Origin: Rhodopirellula sp.
Lineage (GTDB): Bacteria; Planctomycetota; Planctomycetia; Pirellulales; Thermoguttaceae
Assembly: GCA_012728855.1 (NCBI GenBank)
Contig: JAAYEH010000082.1
Coordinates: 1-47,579 of the forward strand
Reading direction: 5' to 3'
DNA length: 47,579 nt
A program made the position numbers and the translations under genes. The notes under the pieces are model-generated. The model saw only the letters and a program-made list of their open reading frames with translations, had not been told where the DNA came from and did no database searches. Numbering within the stretch: the first letter of the stretch is position 1; every line of letters begins with the position of its first letter. Shown piece after piece: positions 34,976 through 42,262 of the stretch.

Positions 34976-35980
34976 CTAGTCCAGTTGCGCCTTGAGCTGC
35001 CGGATCTGGGCGGTTCGCGTCGCGGCATCCGCCGCGGGATCAAACACAACCGGACGGCCAAGCAAGGTTGCCAATCGTTCCGCAGCCACTCGCCGCACGG
35101 CCTCCTCCTCGCGGTCCAGGAGCGAAACCCAGAGCGACGAGTCTCCCGCCAACGAGGCGGCGAGTTGCTCCGGCCGATCGCTGCCGGTTCCCGGCGACAT
35201 CGACTGGATAATCCGGCGAATCCGATATTGCTGCTCCGTGTCGAACTGCTTCAAGTCCAACCGCTCCAGGTACGTGGCAACCATGTGCCCGGCCTCGCGC
35301 AACTCGCGGTCGGCGGCTTCCCGGTCGGCGAACGACTCCGCCCCGAGCTTCGCGACCAGCGCGGCCCAGCTTTCCCGGTCCGGGGTGACGACCGGTGCGT
35401 CCGCCGTCAGCAGCATCGACTCAATCTCGCCGGCCATGCCGGCGGGGTCCATTTCGAACTGAAACACATGAAGAAGCGGCAGAAGATGCTCGCGGCACAC
35501 CGCCGGTTTGGCGATCAGCAAGTGCCACAAGCTTGATGCCCGATAAGTCTCCTCTTGCTTCTCCGGCCCGATTGTCAAACCGATCGGCTCTCCCGCTCTC
35601 TGCTGCAATCGCACCGGCACGGCCGCTTCACCCACGGGCTTCCATGCGATCGAAAGCTGATCCCCGGAGAAAACCTCCAGGGAGAACTCGCCTTTGGATC
35701 CAGTCATCGCGTACTTCACCGCCGGTCCGGTTGGGGTGACGCGAATCGTGAGCCGCTCGGTACGGCCGTTGTTGGAGGAAGTGGAATTGATGCTGCCGAA
35801 TCGAGACCCCGTGAGGGAAATCCGTCCGGAAACGAGACCGAAACTCAGCCAACCCGACTTAGCCGCCTCCGAAAGCTTCGGGGTTTCGAGTGCTTCGGCG
35901 GCCGGCGCAAGTTGTACCCAACTGCCCCAGCAGATCGTTGCTGTGAAGATCACATAGCGGAAAACTTCGACAGATCTCAT
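34976..35980 (-). CDS. Secreted protein of unknown function
   Basis: A 334-residue exported protein: the N-terminus has a hydrophobic stretch (YVIFTATICWGSWVQLAPA) consistent with a signal peptide. The middle part is beta-rich (RTERLTIRVTPTGPAVKY; GEFSLEVFSGDQLSIAWKP). The C-terminal third is helical with the phrase ESFADREAADRELREAG, which resembles HEAT-repeat-like segments often found in planctomycete exported proteins, followed by RRVAAERLATLLGR. I do not recognise a family. The gene is on the same strand as the DedA gene but 212 bases downstream of it, so it may be separately transcribed. It ends 12 bases from the convergent RdgC-like gene. Confidence 0.75.
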   Translation of the reverse strand: MRSVEVFRYVIFTATICWGSWVQLAPAAEALETPKLSEAAKSGWLSFGLVSGRISLTGSRFGSINSTSSNNGRTERLTIRVTPTGPAVKYAMTGSKGEFSLEVFSGDQLSIAWKPVGEAAVPVRLQQRAGEPIGLTIGPEKQEETYRASSLWHLLIAKPAVCREHLLPLLHVFQFEMDPAGMAGEIESMLLTADAPVVTPDRESWAALVAKLGAESFADREAADRELREAGHMVATYLERLDLKQFDTEQQYRIRRIIQSMSPGTGSDRPEQLAASLAGDSSLWVSLLDREEEAVRRVAAERLATLLGRPVVFDPAADAATRTAQIRQLKAQLD

Positions 35981-36192
35981 CCTCGCCTCGGATCAATCGA
36001 TACCCGATGTCTGTGTGCCGACCGGCGCCAAACGCTACACCCCGGCCGGCTCTCCCTGCTTCTCCGTCAAGGTCGATCTGACGAGCAGGGCGGGATTCAT
36101 TCCTCCCAGGTGGCGAACTGAAGTCCGCCGTACGAATTCTCGCGACGGAGGGATCGCTTCATTCTACGACAGCGGCGACTGTCAAGCACGGT

Positions 36193-36912
36193 CTAGGCCA
36201 CCTTTTCGACGCGGAAAAACTCGCCCTTGCCGCGAACGGTGTTGGAGGGATTCTCCATCACCTCGACCGACTCGACAGCCAAAACGAGACGCCGACGTCG
36301 ACACCGCCATAAAAACGTCGCGGCGGCCACCACCGCGAAGACGACAACCACGGTTGCAGCAATCTCTGCTCGCCGTATCCAATGGGTGATCGCCTGCCCG
36401 TAGAAGTAGCTCAGTGCAAAAAACAACCCGATCACCACGGAGGCGCAGAACAAGTCCATGAGAAGAAAGCGGCGAAATCGCAGCCGCAGAATTCCGGCGG
36501 TCAGATAAACCGGCGTCCGCAGCCCCACCAAGAACCTGGCGAAAAAGAGCACCTTCATTCCGTGTCGCGAAATCAGTTGCTCCATATGGGCTTCCCGCTC
36601 CGGTTTCACCACGCGGGCCCAATAACGGTGCTCGCGGAGGACGCCACGACCGAAGCTACGGCCGATCCAGTACATCAAGCAGTCGCCGAGAAGTGCCCCG
36701 ATCAGGCACGCCAGGAAAGCCAGCCACGGATCCAATTGGCCGTGACTCGCCATGATCCCGGCGGCGATGACGGGCACCTCTTCCGGCACGGGTAACCCAG
36801 CTCCTGTGAGTACAAGAACGGTTGCAATCAGAAGATAAGAGCCGTGGGTCAAGAGCAATTGCACGATAAGGAACCTATATTGGAGGGGGACGTGCTCTCC
36901 AAGGCGTCGCAT
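36193..36912 (-). CDS. DedA family membrane protein
   Basis: A 239-residue inner-membrane protein of the DedA/SNARE-associated (VTT) family. The signatures are LTGAGLPVPEEVPVIAAG near residue 45, GDCLMYWIGRSFGR, and the amphipathic re-entrant pattern ARFLVGLRTPVYLTAGILR with the conserved Arg and Gly-x-Arg. DedA proteins are linked to recycling of undecaprenyl phosphate and other lipids and to membrane potential homeostasis. At least four further hydrophobic segments are present, and the C-terminal 40 residues are a cytoplasmic tail rich in Arg and Val. ATG 36912 is used; no strong ribosome-binding site is seen. Confidence 0.92.
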   Translation of the reverse strand: MRRLGEHVPLQYRFLIVQLLLTHGSYLLIATVLVLTGAGLPVPEEVPVIAAGIMASHGQLDPWLAFLACLIGALLGDCLMYWIGRSFGRGVLREHRYWARVVKPEREAHMEQLISRHGMKVLFFARFLVGLRTPVYLTAGILRLRFRRFLLMDLFCASVVIGLFFALSYFYGQAITHWIRRAEIAATVVVVFAVVAAATFLWRCRRRRLVLAVESVEVMENPSNTVRGKGEFFRVEKVA

Positions 36913-37067
36913 TCTACTCGGATTTCCCGATCAAACCAGACCGGTTTAGTTTCGCCGGGATGCCAAGACAAGGGGCGAACCGATGCGTAGCCTCCCCGCC
37001 TGCTTGGCTTTCTGCCATCTTGGCGGGTTGGCAATGAATAAGTATAGCTTGCTTGAGGCCGCCACCT

Positions 37068-38255
37068 TCAGGTGGTCAACGAGGAGTTCTCGTCCAGAAT
37101 GCGAATCTCATCGCCGCTCAACCCGCTCGTCTTCAGCTCAATTCCGGCTCCATGCATGGCCGGGCAGACCAGCACGACGCCAAGATCTGGCCGACTAGAG
37201 CAAAACTCAAGCGCCGGACCGGGCCCTAACACGAACATGGCGGTCGCCAGCGCATCCGACAGGGCCGCTTCAGGAGCGAGCACTGTCGCGGACAGCAGAT
37301 CTTCGGCCGGCCGGCCGGTCCGAGGATCGAGGATATGTCCGTAGCGCTTACCCCCACTCCAGAAGTATTGACTCCCAGTTCCAGAGGTAGCTAGGGACTG
37401 ATCGCGCAGACGGATCTCAGCAAGGCGGTCTCGGCATCGCAAGGGATGGCGGATTCCGACCTGCCATCCCGCAGTTCCCGGCGTATCCTGGGTGTCCGGT
37501 GCGCGGAGCCCAAAGCGCGTTCCGCGGGCGAGCACGCTGCTCTGACCGCCGTGGAGCAAGTAATCACCGATCCCCTTTTCCATGAGAAAGCCAGCCACCC
37601 GGTCCAGGGCATAGCCTTTGCCGATGCTTCCTAAGTTCAAGCGAACGCCCCGCTTGTGAAAACGCACGGTTCGTGCATTCCGGTCCAGTTCAACCCAATG
37701 GCTTCCTACCGCTTGCCTGGCCTCCTCCAACTCCGCCTCACTCGGGATCCGACCGGCCCGGCGAGAGAATCCCCAGACTTCCCAGAGCGGGCTGGCCGTA
37801 ATATCGAATGCCCCGCCGGTCGCGTCGCTGAGCTTCAGTGCCGACTCCAACAACTCGAAGAGCCACGGCTCCACTTCGACCGGTCCATCGGCAGCCAGTC
37901 TGTTGACGCGGCTGATCGCGCTGGTCTGACGAAAGTAGGTCATCTGCCCTTCCAGCGACTCGACGAGATCCAGCGCTTCCAAGGCGGTCTCGAGGTCGGT
38001 TTCGTACTGCCCCGCATTGAAGAACAGTTCGAACTGTGCGGCCATTGCCGGCCGGGCGACGTGGACCATGTAGGCCCCGCCGAGAGGGCCCTCCACGGCG
38101 TCAAGCTCCGAGACGATCCGGTCTCCCACATCCGCTACGGCATCGGCAGCCGATTTGCCTCGGAGAAAATCGCGTCGTGTGCTCTTGCGGGGCATGGACG
38201 GAAGAATTCGGGGTTTGAATGAGGGGATGGCAGAAACAAAGCCACTCGTTTTCAC
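37068..38255 (-). CDS. apbE: FAD:protein FMN transferase (ApbE)
   Basis: A 395-residue ApbE-family flavin transferase, which attaches FMN from FAD to a Thr/Ser of partner proteins. Signatures are MTYFRQTSAISRVNR, GGAFDITASPLWEVWG, LNLGSIGKGYALDRV, LLHGGQSSVLA and HILDPRTGRPAEDLL. The N-terminus has STRRDFLRG, similar to a twin-arginine motif, but no hydrophobic stretch follows it, so Tat export is uncertain. The start may be GTG 38255, overlapping the lipoprotein stop by four bases, or ATG 38195 just before STRRDF. It is the last gene of an operon with an ECF sigma factor, a ClpP-like protein and a lipoprotein. No canonical flavinylation target is seen in the window. Confidence 0.93.
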   Translation of the reverse strand: MKTSGFVSAIPSFKPRILPSMPRKSTRRDFLRGKSAADAVADVGDRIVSELDAVEGPLGGAYMVHVARPAMAAQFELFFNAGQYETDLETALEALDLVESLEGQMTYFRQTSAISRVNRLAADGPVEVEPWLFELLESALKLSDATGGAFDITASPLWEVWGFSRRAGRIPSEAELEEARQAVGSHWVELDRNARTVRFHKRGVRLNLGSIGKGYALDRVAGFLMEKGIGDYLLHGGQSSVLARGTRFGLRAPDTQDTPGTAGWQVGIRHPLRCRDRLAEIRLRDQSLATSGTGSQYFWSGGKRYGHILDPRTGRPAEDLLSATVLAPEAALSDALATAMFVLGPGPALEFCSSRPDLGVVLVCPAMHGAGIELKTSGLSGDEIRILDENSSLTT

Positions 38256-39610
38256 GGTTTCGTCGGCGTGCCGGATATCGCATTGCCGACTGCCTGTCCC
38301 GGGCGAGCGCCAGCCAGATTGCGGGCAACGATGGTCGCCGGACCTCCCTGTTCGGTCTCAGCCACATCTCCCACCCGAATCCAGTCGCCATCCATCGTGA
38401 TGCGATAAGTCGTCCCGTTGAGCGGGTTGATCTCAAACTTCGGCGACTGTTGTCCGGTTGCCCGGCAAATCGCAAGGCTCCAGGCTTCACAATGCGCGCG
38501 GTCTTGCGCTGCGATGGCGTGTCCCTGCTCGACACCGGGCAAGAGAAGCCAGCCCGCGATGATGGGGAAATCGTCCGAGTTCCGTCTCTGCTGGAGATCG
38601 TTGCGGAGATCGGCAAAAACTCGATCGCGTGAGAAATAGGGTTTCTCACAGCTCTCGATGATTCGACGCATCGCCTGCAGGTAGTAAAGCTGATCTTCGT
38701 CCACCGTTCGGCGCGCCCGTACAGGAAAATCGGCCAAAATGCCCTCCTGGCTGAACTCGACCAGTTCGTCTTCGGTGAGCAATGCGGCTGCCTGCCCGGC
38801 GCGGACCACTTCGTAGGCATGCAGACCGAAGGCCCGGTCGCCGATCCAAGCGGAAGCGTCGTTGGGCCAGGCAGCCAGGTCGTTGCCAAGAGTCACACCA
38901 ATTCTGGCGAGATCGTTGGCGGCAACCTGAGGGTGGACGGCCGCCGCCTGGAGCACAGCGAGCGTCTCGGCGCGGAGAAATGCCGCTTCAAGTCGTGCCG
39001 TCGCATGTTTTTCCGCAGCGAGGCAGGTGGCCATCCGCAACATGCGATCGACGGCATCCACCGCTCCGTTGAGATCCTCGCCAGCGAGACACTCGGCTGC
39101 CGCAAATGCCTCGAGCCGCGCACAGATCCGCACGACATCGATCCAGCTCAGGTCGGCCGCAAACCCGGCGCCGTAGTCGATGGCGAAATCGCAGACGGGT
39201 CTGCGGAAGGCTTCCCGCGCCATGCGGAGCTGGGAATCGTACCGCTTCGCGAACTGCAATGCCGCCGCCAGCGAGCCGGGCGTAAAGGCAAACTCTCCGG
39301 CCGGGTATCGTTCGGAGCTGCTGTGGAGAATCGACGCACACTCCGTATCGGGGAACAAGCCACGCAGCCCGGCCGCGACATTCACGGCATCGGCCACTCT
39401 CGACCGAGTCAACTGCTCGGGAGTTCCGCCCTCTTCGACAATACGGGCGAGTTCGGCACGAAGTTCCAGGTTCGTGGTGGCCTGCAAGCCCGGCAATTGA
39501 CCAAAGTCCGCGCTGGTCGGCGGAACCGGCTCCCGATCGCTCGTCGATGGGCCGTCTTTGCAGCTACAAAAGGCGGCGACCGCAAGCAACACAAAGACCG
39601 CGGCTCTCAT
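38252..39610 (-). CDS. Lipoprotein of unknown function
   Basis: A 452-residue protein with a lipoprotein-like N-terminus (MRAAVFVLLAVAAFCSC; Cys17 after Ser is the likely lipidated residue). The rest is mainly helical and Ala/Leu/Arg-rich, with phrases such as LEAFAAAECLAGEDLNGAVD that suggest a helical-repeat (TPR-like) scaffold, followed by a short beta-rich C-terminal part (INPLNGTTYRITMDGDWIRV). I do not recognise the family. It overlaps the ClpP-like gene upstream and the ApbE gene downstream by four bases each, which implies tight co-translation with both. A surface or periplasmic role linked to flavin transfer or proteolysis is possible but not shown. Confidence 0.8.
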   Translation of the reverse strand: MRAAVFVLLAVAAFCSCKDGPSTSDREPVPPTSADFGQLPGLQATTNLELRAELARIVEEGGTPEQLTRSRVADAVNVAAGLRGLFPDTECASILHSSSERYPAGEFAFTPGSLAAALQFAKRYDSQLRMAREAFRRPVCDFAIDYGAGFAADLSWIDVVRICARLEAFAAAECLAGEDLNGAVDAVDRMLRMATCLAAEKHATARLEAAFLRAETLAVLQAAAVHPQVAANDLARIGVTLGNDLAAWPNDASAWIGDRAFGLHAYEVVRAGQAAALLTEDELVEFSQEGILADFPVRARRTVDEDQLYYLQAMRRIIESCEKPYFSRDRVFADLRNDLQQRRNSDDFPIIAGWLLLPGVEQGHAIAAQDRAHCEAWSLAICRATGQQSPKFEINPLNGTTYRITMDGDWIRVGDVAETEQGGPATIVARNLAGARPGQAVGNAISGTPTKP

Positions 39611-40146
39611 CGTTTTCGCCGCCGGAAGCTCAAAGGCTTTAATTCCACCATTTCCGCCAAGCCCGCCTCGGCCAGTTCACGGCCCGACAAATACCGGCCC
39701 GGCGCCATCCACTGCCGGATTGTTTCCAAAGGGAGCCCGAGCAGGTCGCCCAGCAGGCGATCCATGTCGGTCTCCAATTCGGCGAAGTGGCGTGCCCACT
39801 CGGCGGCCTCGACCAGACCAATGTTCTCCTCGCTTTGCCACTTCATGGGGTGAAAGAGCAGGAAGCTGAACGCCGTGACGTAACGCTGCTTGCAGGCGGC
39901 GAAAGGCCATAGCGCGGCCGAAGAACACTCGCCCGCCACCACCGCCGTCGCTTTCAGCCCACGCAACAGGATCAACGACGTCAGCGCCAGCGCACTATAC
40001 GGACTGCCGCCCAGCGAATCGATCCACAGGATACACTCGCCGCCCGGTTCCACCTCCAACAGCCGTCCACAGAGATCACTTTGGTTCTCCGTCAGGTCGC
40101 CGACCAGGGCAATTTCCAGAGGTCCTTCCCGATCGCGTGTACTCAT
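39607..40146 (-). CDS. ClpP-like serine protease fold protein, catalytic Asp absent
   Basis: A 179-residue protein of the ClpP/crotonase fold. The oxyanion region is WIDSLGGSPY at 41-50, and the nucleophile region AGECSSAALW at 71-80 offers Ser75 or Ser76 as the active serine. His99 in FLLFHPMK fits the catalytic histidine. In ClpP the catalytic Asp is four residues into the 'IERDTERDRFLS' helix; here that stretch reads IRQWMAPGRYLS and the position is Trp146. So Ser and His are kept and the usual Asp is missing. It may be a divergent peptidase, an inactive scaffold, or use another acidic residue. The gene starts 13 bases after the ECF sigma factor stop and overlaps the lipoprotein gene by four bases. 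Confidence 0.8.
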   Translation of the reverse strand: MSTRDREGPLEIALVGDLTENQSDLCGRLLEVEPGGECILWIDSLGGSPYSALALTSLILLRGLKATAVVAGECSSAALWPFAACKQRYVTAFSFLLFHPMKWQSEENIGLVEAAEWARHFAELETDMDRLLGDLLGLPLETIRQWMAPGRYLSGRELAEAGLAEMVELKPLSFRRRKR

Positions 40147-40159
40147 TGTCCACCAAAAG

Positions 40160-40762
40160 CTAAGTTTCGTCGTACCAGTGCGCTTCGATCAGCCGCAGCT
40201 TCCGCTGTACGGTTCTCGCGCTAACCTTCATCCGCTGGGCGATTTCCTCCGTAGTATAACCCTCCAGCCGCCGCAGCGCCACCTCGCGCAGTCGGTCGTC
40301 GCGGAGTCGCTTGAGCAACTGATCGTGCGACTCCGCAAGGATAGCGAGATACTCGGGGCTTGGCTCTCGGCTAATCAACTCCGCAAGCGGGTTCCCCGCC
40401 ATACCGCCGCAAGCAGCCTGGACGTCTGTCAACGGGTAAACCCTCCCGCCGCCCCGCTTTTCCGCCCGCTGGTAGCGAGTTTGGTCCAGGATCTTCCGCT
40501 GGGTAACACGCAGCAGCAGCCACCACAGTTCGTCCCGGCTGCTCAAGTTCGAAAAGCGGCCGTTCGCCGCCGCGTGGCAGACGGTGCGAAAGACACTCAG
40601 CGCGACGTCTTCCTCATCCAGAACGGTGCAGGGTACATCGGTCAAACGTTGCCGGGCCGACGCCACGAGCTGCTCGGCGTACCGGCCCCACAGTTGTTCC
40701 ACCGCCAAGGCATCCCCCTCCTTGAGTGCCGAAATCCACTGGCTGATCGAACTATCCGCCAT
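40160..40762 (-). CDS. ECF-family RNA polymerase sigma factor (planctomycete type)
   Basis: A 200-residue sigma factor. Region 2 is near residues 20-95 (AVEQLWGRYAEQLVASARQR; LDEEDVALSVFRTVCHAA; LWWLLLRVTQRKILDQTR). Region 4 is near residues 150-195 (LREVALRRLEGYTTEEIAQR; MKVSARTVQRKLRLIEAHW). The DEEDVALSVF phrase is typical of the Sigma70_ECF (PF07638) group common in planctomycetes. It is the first gene of the minus-strand set that continues with the ClpP-like protein, the lipoprotein and ApbE, and it is divergent from a Hanks-type kinase 185 bases away. No anti-sigma factor is encoded nearby, so kinase control is the likely alternative. Confidence 0.92.
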   Translation of the reverse strand: MADSSISQWISALKEGDALAVEQLWGRYAEQLVASARQRLTDVPCTVLDEEDVALSVFRTVCHAAANGRFSNLSSRDELWWLLLRVTQRKILDQTRYQRAEKRGGGRVYPLTDVQAACGGMAGNPLAELISREPSPEYLAILAESHDQLLKRLRDDRLREVALRRLEGYTTEEIAQRMKVSARTVQRKLRLIEAHWYDET

Positions 40763-40794
40763 CCGCTCATCCTGGTCTGAACAAGCCGATTTTT

Positions 40795-40829
40795 TCGAAT
40801 TGCGTGTCGCGAAATGGTGCGAAATTGCG
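40795..40829. promoter_or_regulatory. Short direct repeats between divergent sigma factor and kinase genes
   Basis: CGAATTGCG (40796-40804) and CGAAATTGCG (40820-40829) are near-identical and the same stretch has GCGAAAT twice (40809-40815 and 40819-40825). They lie in the 185-base divergent region and are 24 and 10 bases apart respectively, close to whole helix turns. They could be a binding site for a regulator of one or both promoters. No protein that would bind them is identified. Confidence 0.3.
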
Positions 40830-40947
40830 TTTTGTCAAATAGAGACCCGCGCTGTGTGCAGTCTGCGGCCAGTCCCGTGAGAAGCCATTATAACCAGAAA
40901 AAGGGGTGGCCACAGGTGCTATCTGAACGAATTTTTGGGGGGGTCGC

Positions 40948-42021
40948 GTGGTGATGGCGAAGTTACCGATACCATCGCGAGGCACGCCAATAGACGTAGC
41001 GGCGGATGCGAAAGCCGTAGGCCAGTGGCCGGCTGTTGCGCCGCAATGCAAGGGCTGCCTTTGCCACGCCTCGAAATCCACCGCCTCAATGGGGAGCAGC
41101 CCCCTGCAATGCGATGGTAGTGCGGAACACGATTCGTTTGTACTGGAGAGGAGCTTTCCCGGGACCGACCGGTTTCATCTTCAAGAGAAACTCGGCATTG
41201 GCGGTATGAGCACCGTGTGGCGGGCCAGCGACAATCAGTGTGGCCAGACCGTGGCGCTCAAGGCCGTCCATTGCGGCCATTCGGACAAATCTGCCCGCTT
41301 GCAGCGCGAGTTCGCCTACCTCTCCGCACTCTCGCACTCTGGAATCGTCACTCCCTATGAATTGCACCGCGAAGCATGTTTCTGGTTTTTTACGATGGAG
41401 TTGGTGGAGGGACTCGATTGGCTGCTCCACGCTCGCTTCGGCCCACAAATAGGCGGCAACGCCGCGGAGTCGTGCGACGCGCGACCGGCTTCCGCATCGG
41501 TGTTGTCCCGCGCCCTGACGTCCCGCGAGCAATTCGACCGCCTCCGTCGCACGCTGATTCAATTGGTCGACACTCTGGAATATCTCCACGTTCAGGGAAT
41601 CGTCCATTGCGACGTTAAACCGTCCAATGTGCTGGTCACACCCCGGGAGCGTGTCGTCTTGATCGATTTCGGGCTGACGTGTACCGCCGAGCGGCGTCAG
41701 CCGCAGTCGCCGTCCGACGTTCGTCGGGTGGGCACCATCGCCTATATGGCACCGGAACTGGCGGATTTCACCGAACCATCGGCCGCCATCGATTGGTATG
41801 CTATCGGCGTGATGCTCTACGAGGCGATGGCGGGGCGGCCGCCGTACTGCGGCACCTTCGATGAGATCATGGCTGCCAAGCAGAGGGGAGAGCCGCTCGA
41901 CATTCGCGATACCGGGCACGACGTGCCGGAGGATCTTGCCGGCGTCTGCATGAACCTGTTGCAGGCCGATCCGAAACGGCGGCCGTCTGGTGAAGCGCTG
42001 CGCAAGGCGCTTGCGCACTAG
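40948..42021 (+). CDS. Soluble Hanks-type Ser/Thr kinase (non-RD)
   Basis: A 357-residue kinase with no membrane segment. The kinase domain fills residues about 76-357: Gly-loop LGIGGMSTVW, catalytic loop HCDVKPSN with His220, Cys221 and Asp222, DFG at 240-242 and APE in YMAPELADF. The usual HRD Arg is Cys, so it is a non-RD kinase, which in other kinases is associated with not needing activation-loop phosphorylation. With the GTG at 40948 the N-terminal 75 residues include Cys34, Cys37, Cys39 and Cys55. GTG 40951, ATG 40954 or a later ATG (41089) could be the true start, the last of which would lose three or more of these. Divergent from the ECF sigma factor. Confidence 0.88.
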   Translation: MVMAKLPIPSRGTPIDVAADAKAVGQWPAVAPQCKGCLCHASKSTASMGSSPLQCDGSAEHDSFVLERSFPGTDRFHLQEKLGIGGMSTVWRASDNQCGQTVALKAVHCGHSDKSARLQREFAYLSALSHSGIVTPYELHREACFWFFTMELVEGLDWLLHARFGPQIGGNAAESCDARPASASVLSRALTSREQFDRLRRTLIQLVDTLEYLHVQGIVHCDVKPSNVLVTPRERVVLIDFGLTCTAERRQPQSPSDVRRVGTIAYMAPELADFTEPSAAIDWYAIGVMLYEAMAGRPPYCGTFDEIMAAKQRGEPLDIRDTGHDVPEDLAGVCMNLLQADPKRRPSGEALRKALAH

Positions 42022-42262
42022 GTTCGGCGTGCCGGGCGGAACCTTGACCCGCCAAACGGGCTGCCGAAACGGCCATGAACGGTCCGATGCTTAGGAAATA
42101 GAAGACCGACCAAGCGGCGTTGGACGCCAACACCAGACGGAATCGCGGCCGACCGCTTCTCACGGACCTGTAAGTCGCTCGTGACGCGAGGATCACACAG
42201 ACGAGACTCGTCATGAACACGGCTACGTGGAGGGCGAATGTCTGCTTTTCCGCCGTTATCAA
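42018..42262 (-). CDS. Possible small membrane protein overlapping the kinase 3' end
   Basis: Starting from a TTG at 42262 that overlaps the oxidoreductase stop (TTGA), the frame gives two hydrophobic segments (FALHVAVFMTSLVCVILAS and LASNAAWSVFYFLSIGPFM). The frame stays open to 41867, so the true protein would overlap the convergent kinase gene by about 155 bases, giving 131 residues in all; the listed end marks only the part outside the kinase. The membrane-like part is unlikely for a shadow frame. The C-terminal part is Arg/Ala-rich and looks like antisense to the kinase. Could also be a decayed gene. No family recognised. Confidence 0.35.

Noticed and set aside
37068..38255. ApbE as a Tat-exported protein
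   Set aside because: STRRDFLRG resembles the twin-arginine motif but no hydrophobic stretch follows, so I do not claim Tat export.
38252..38290. C-terminal NAISGTPTKP of the lipoprotein as an ApbE flavinylation site
   Set aside because: The known target motif needs an Asp before and Gly-Ala-Thr/Ser after the Ser/Thr. Here Asp is Asn and Ala is Thr, so the match is too weak to claim.
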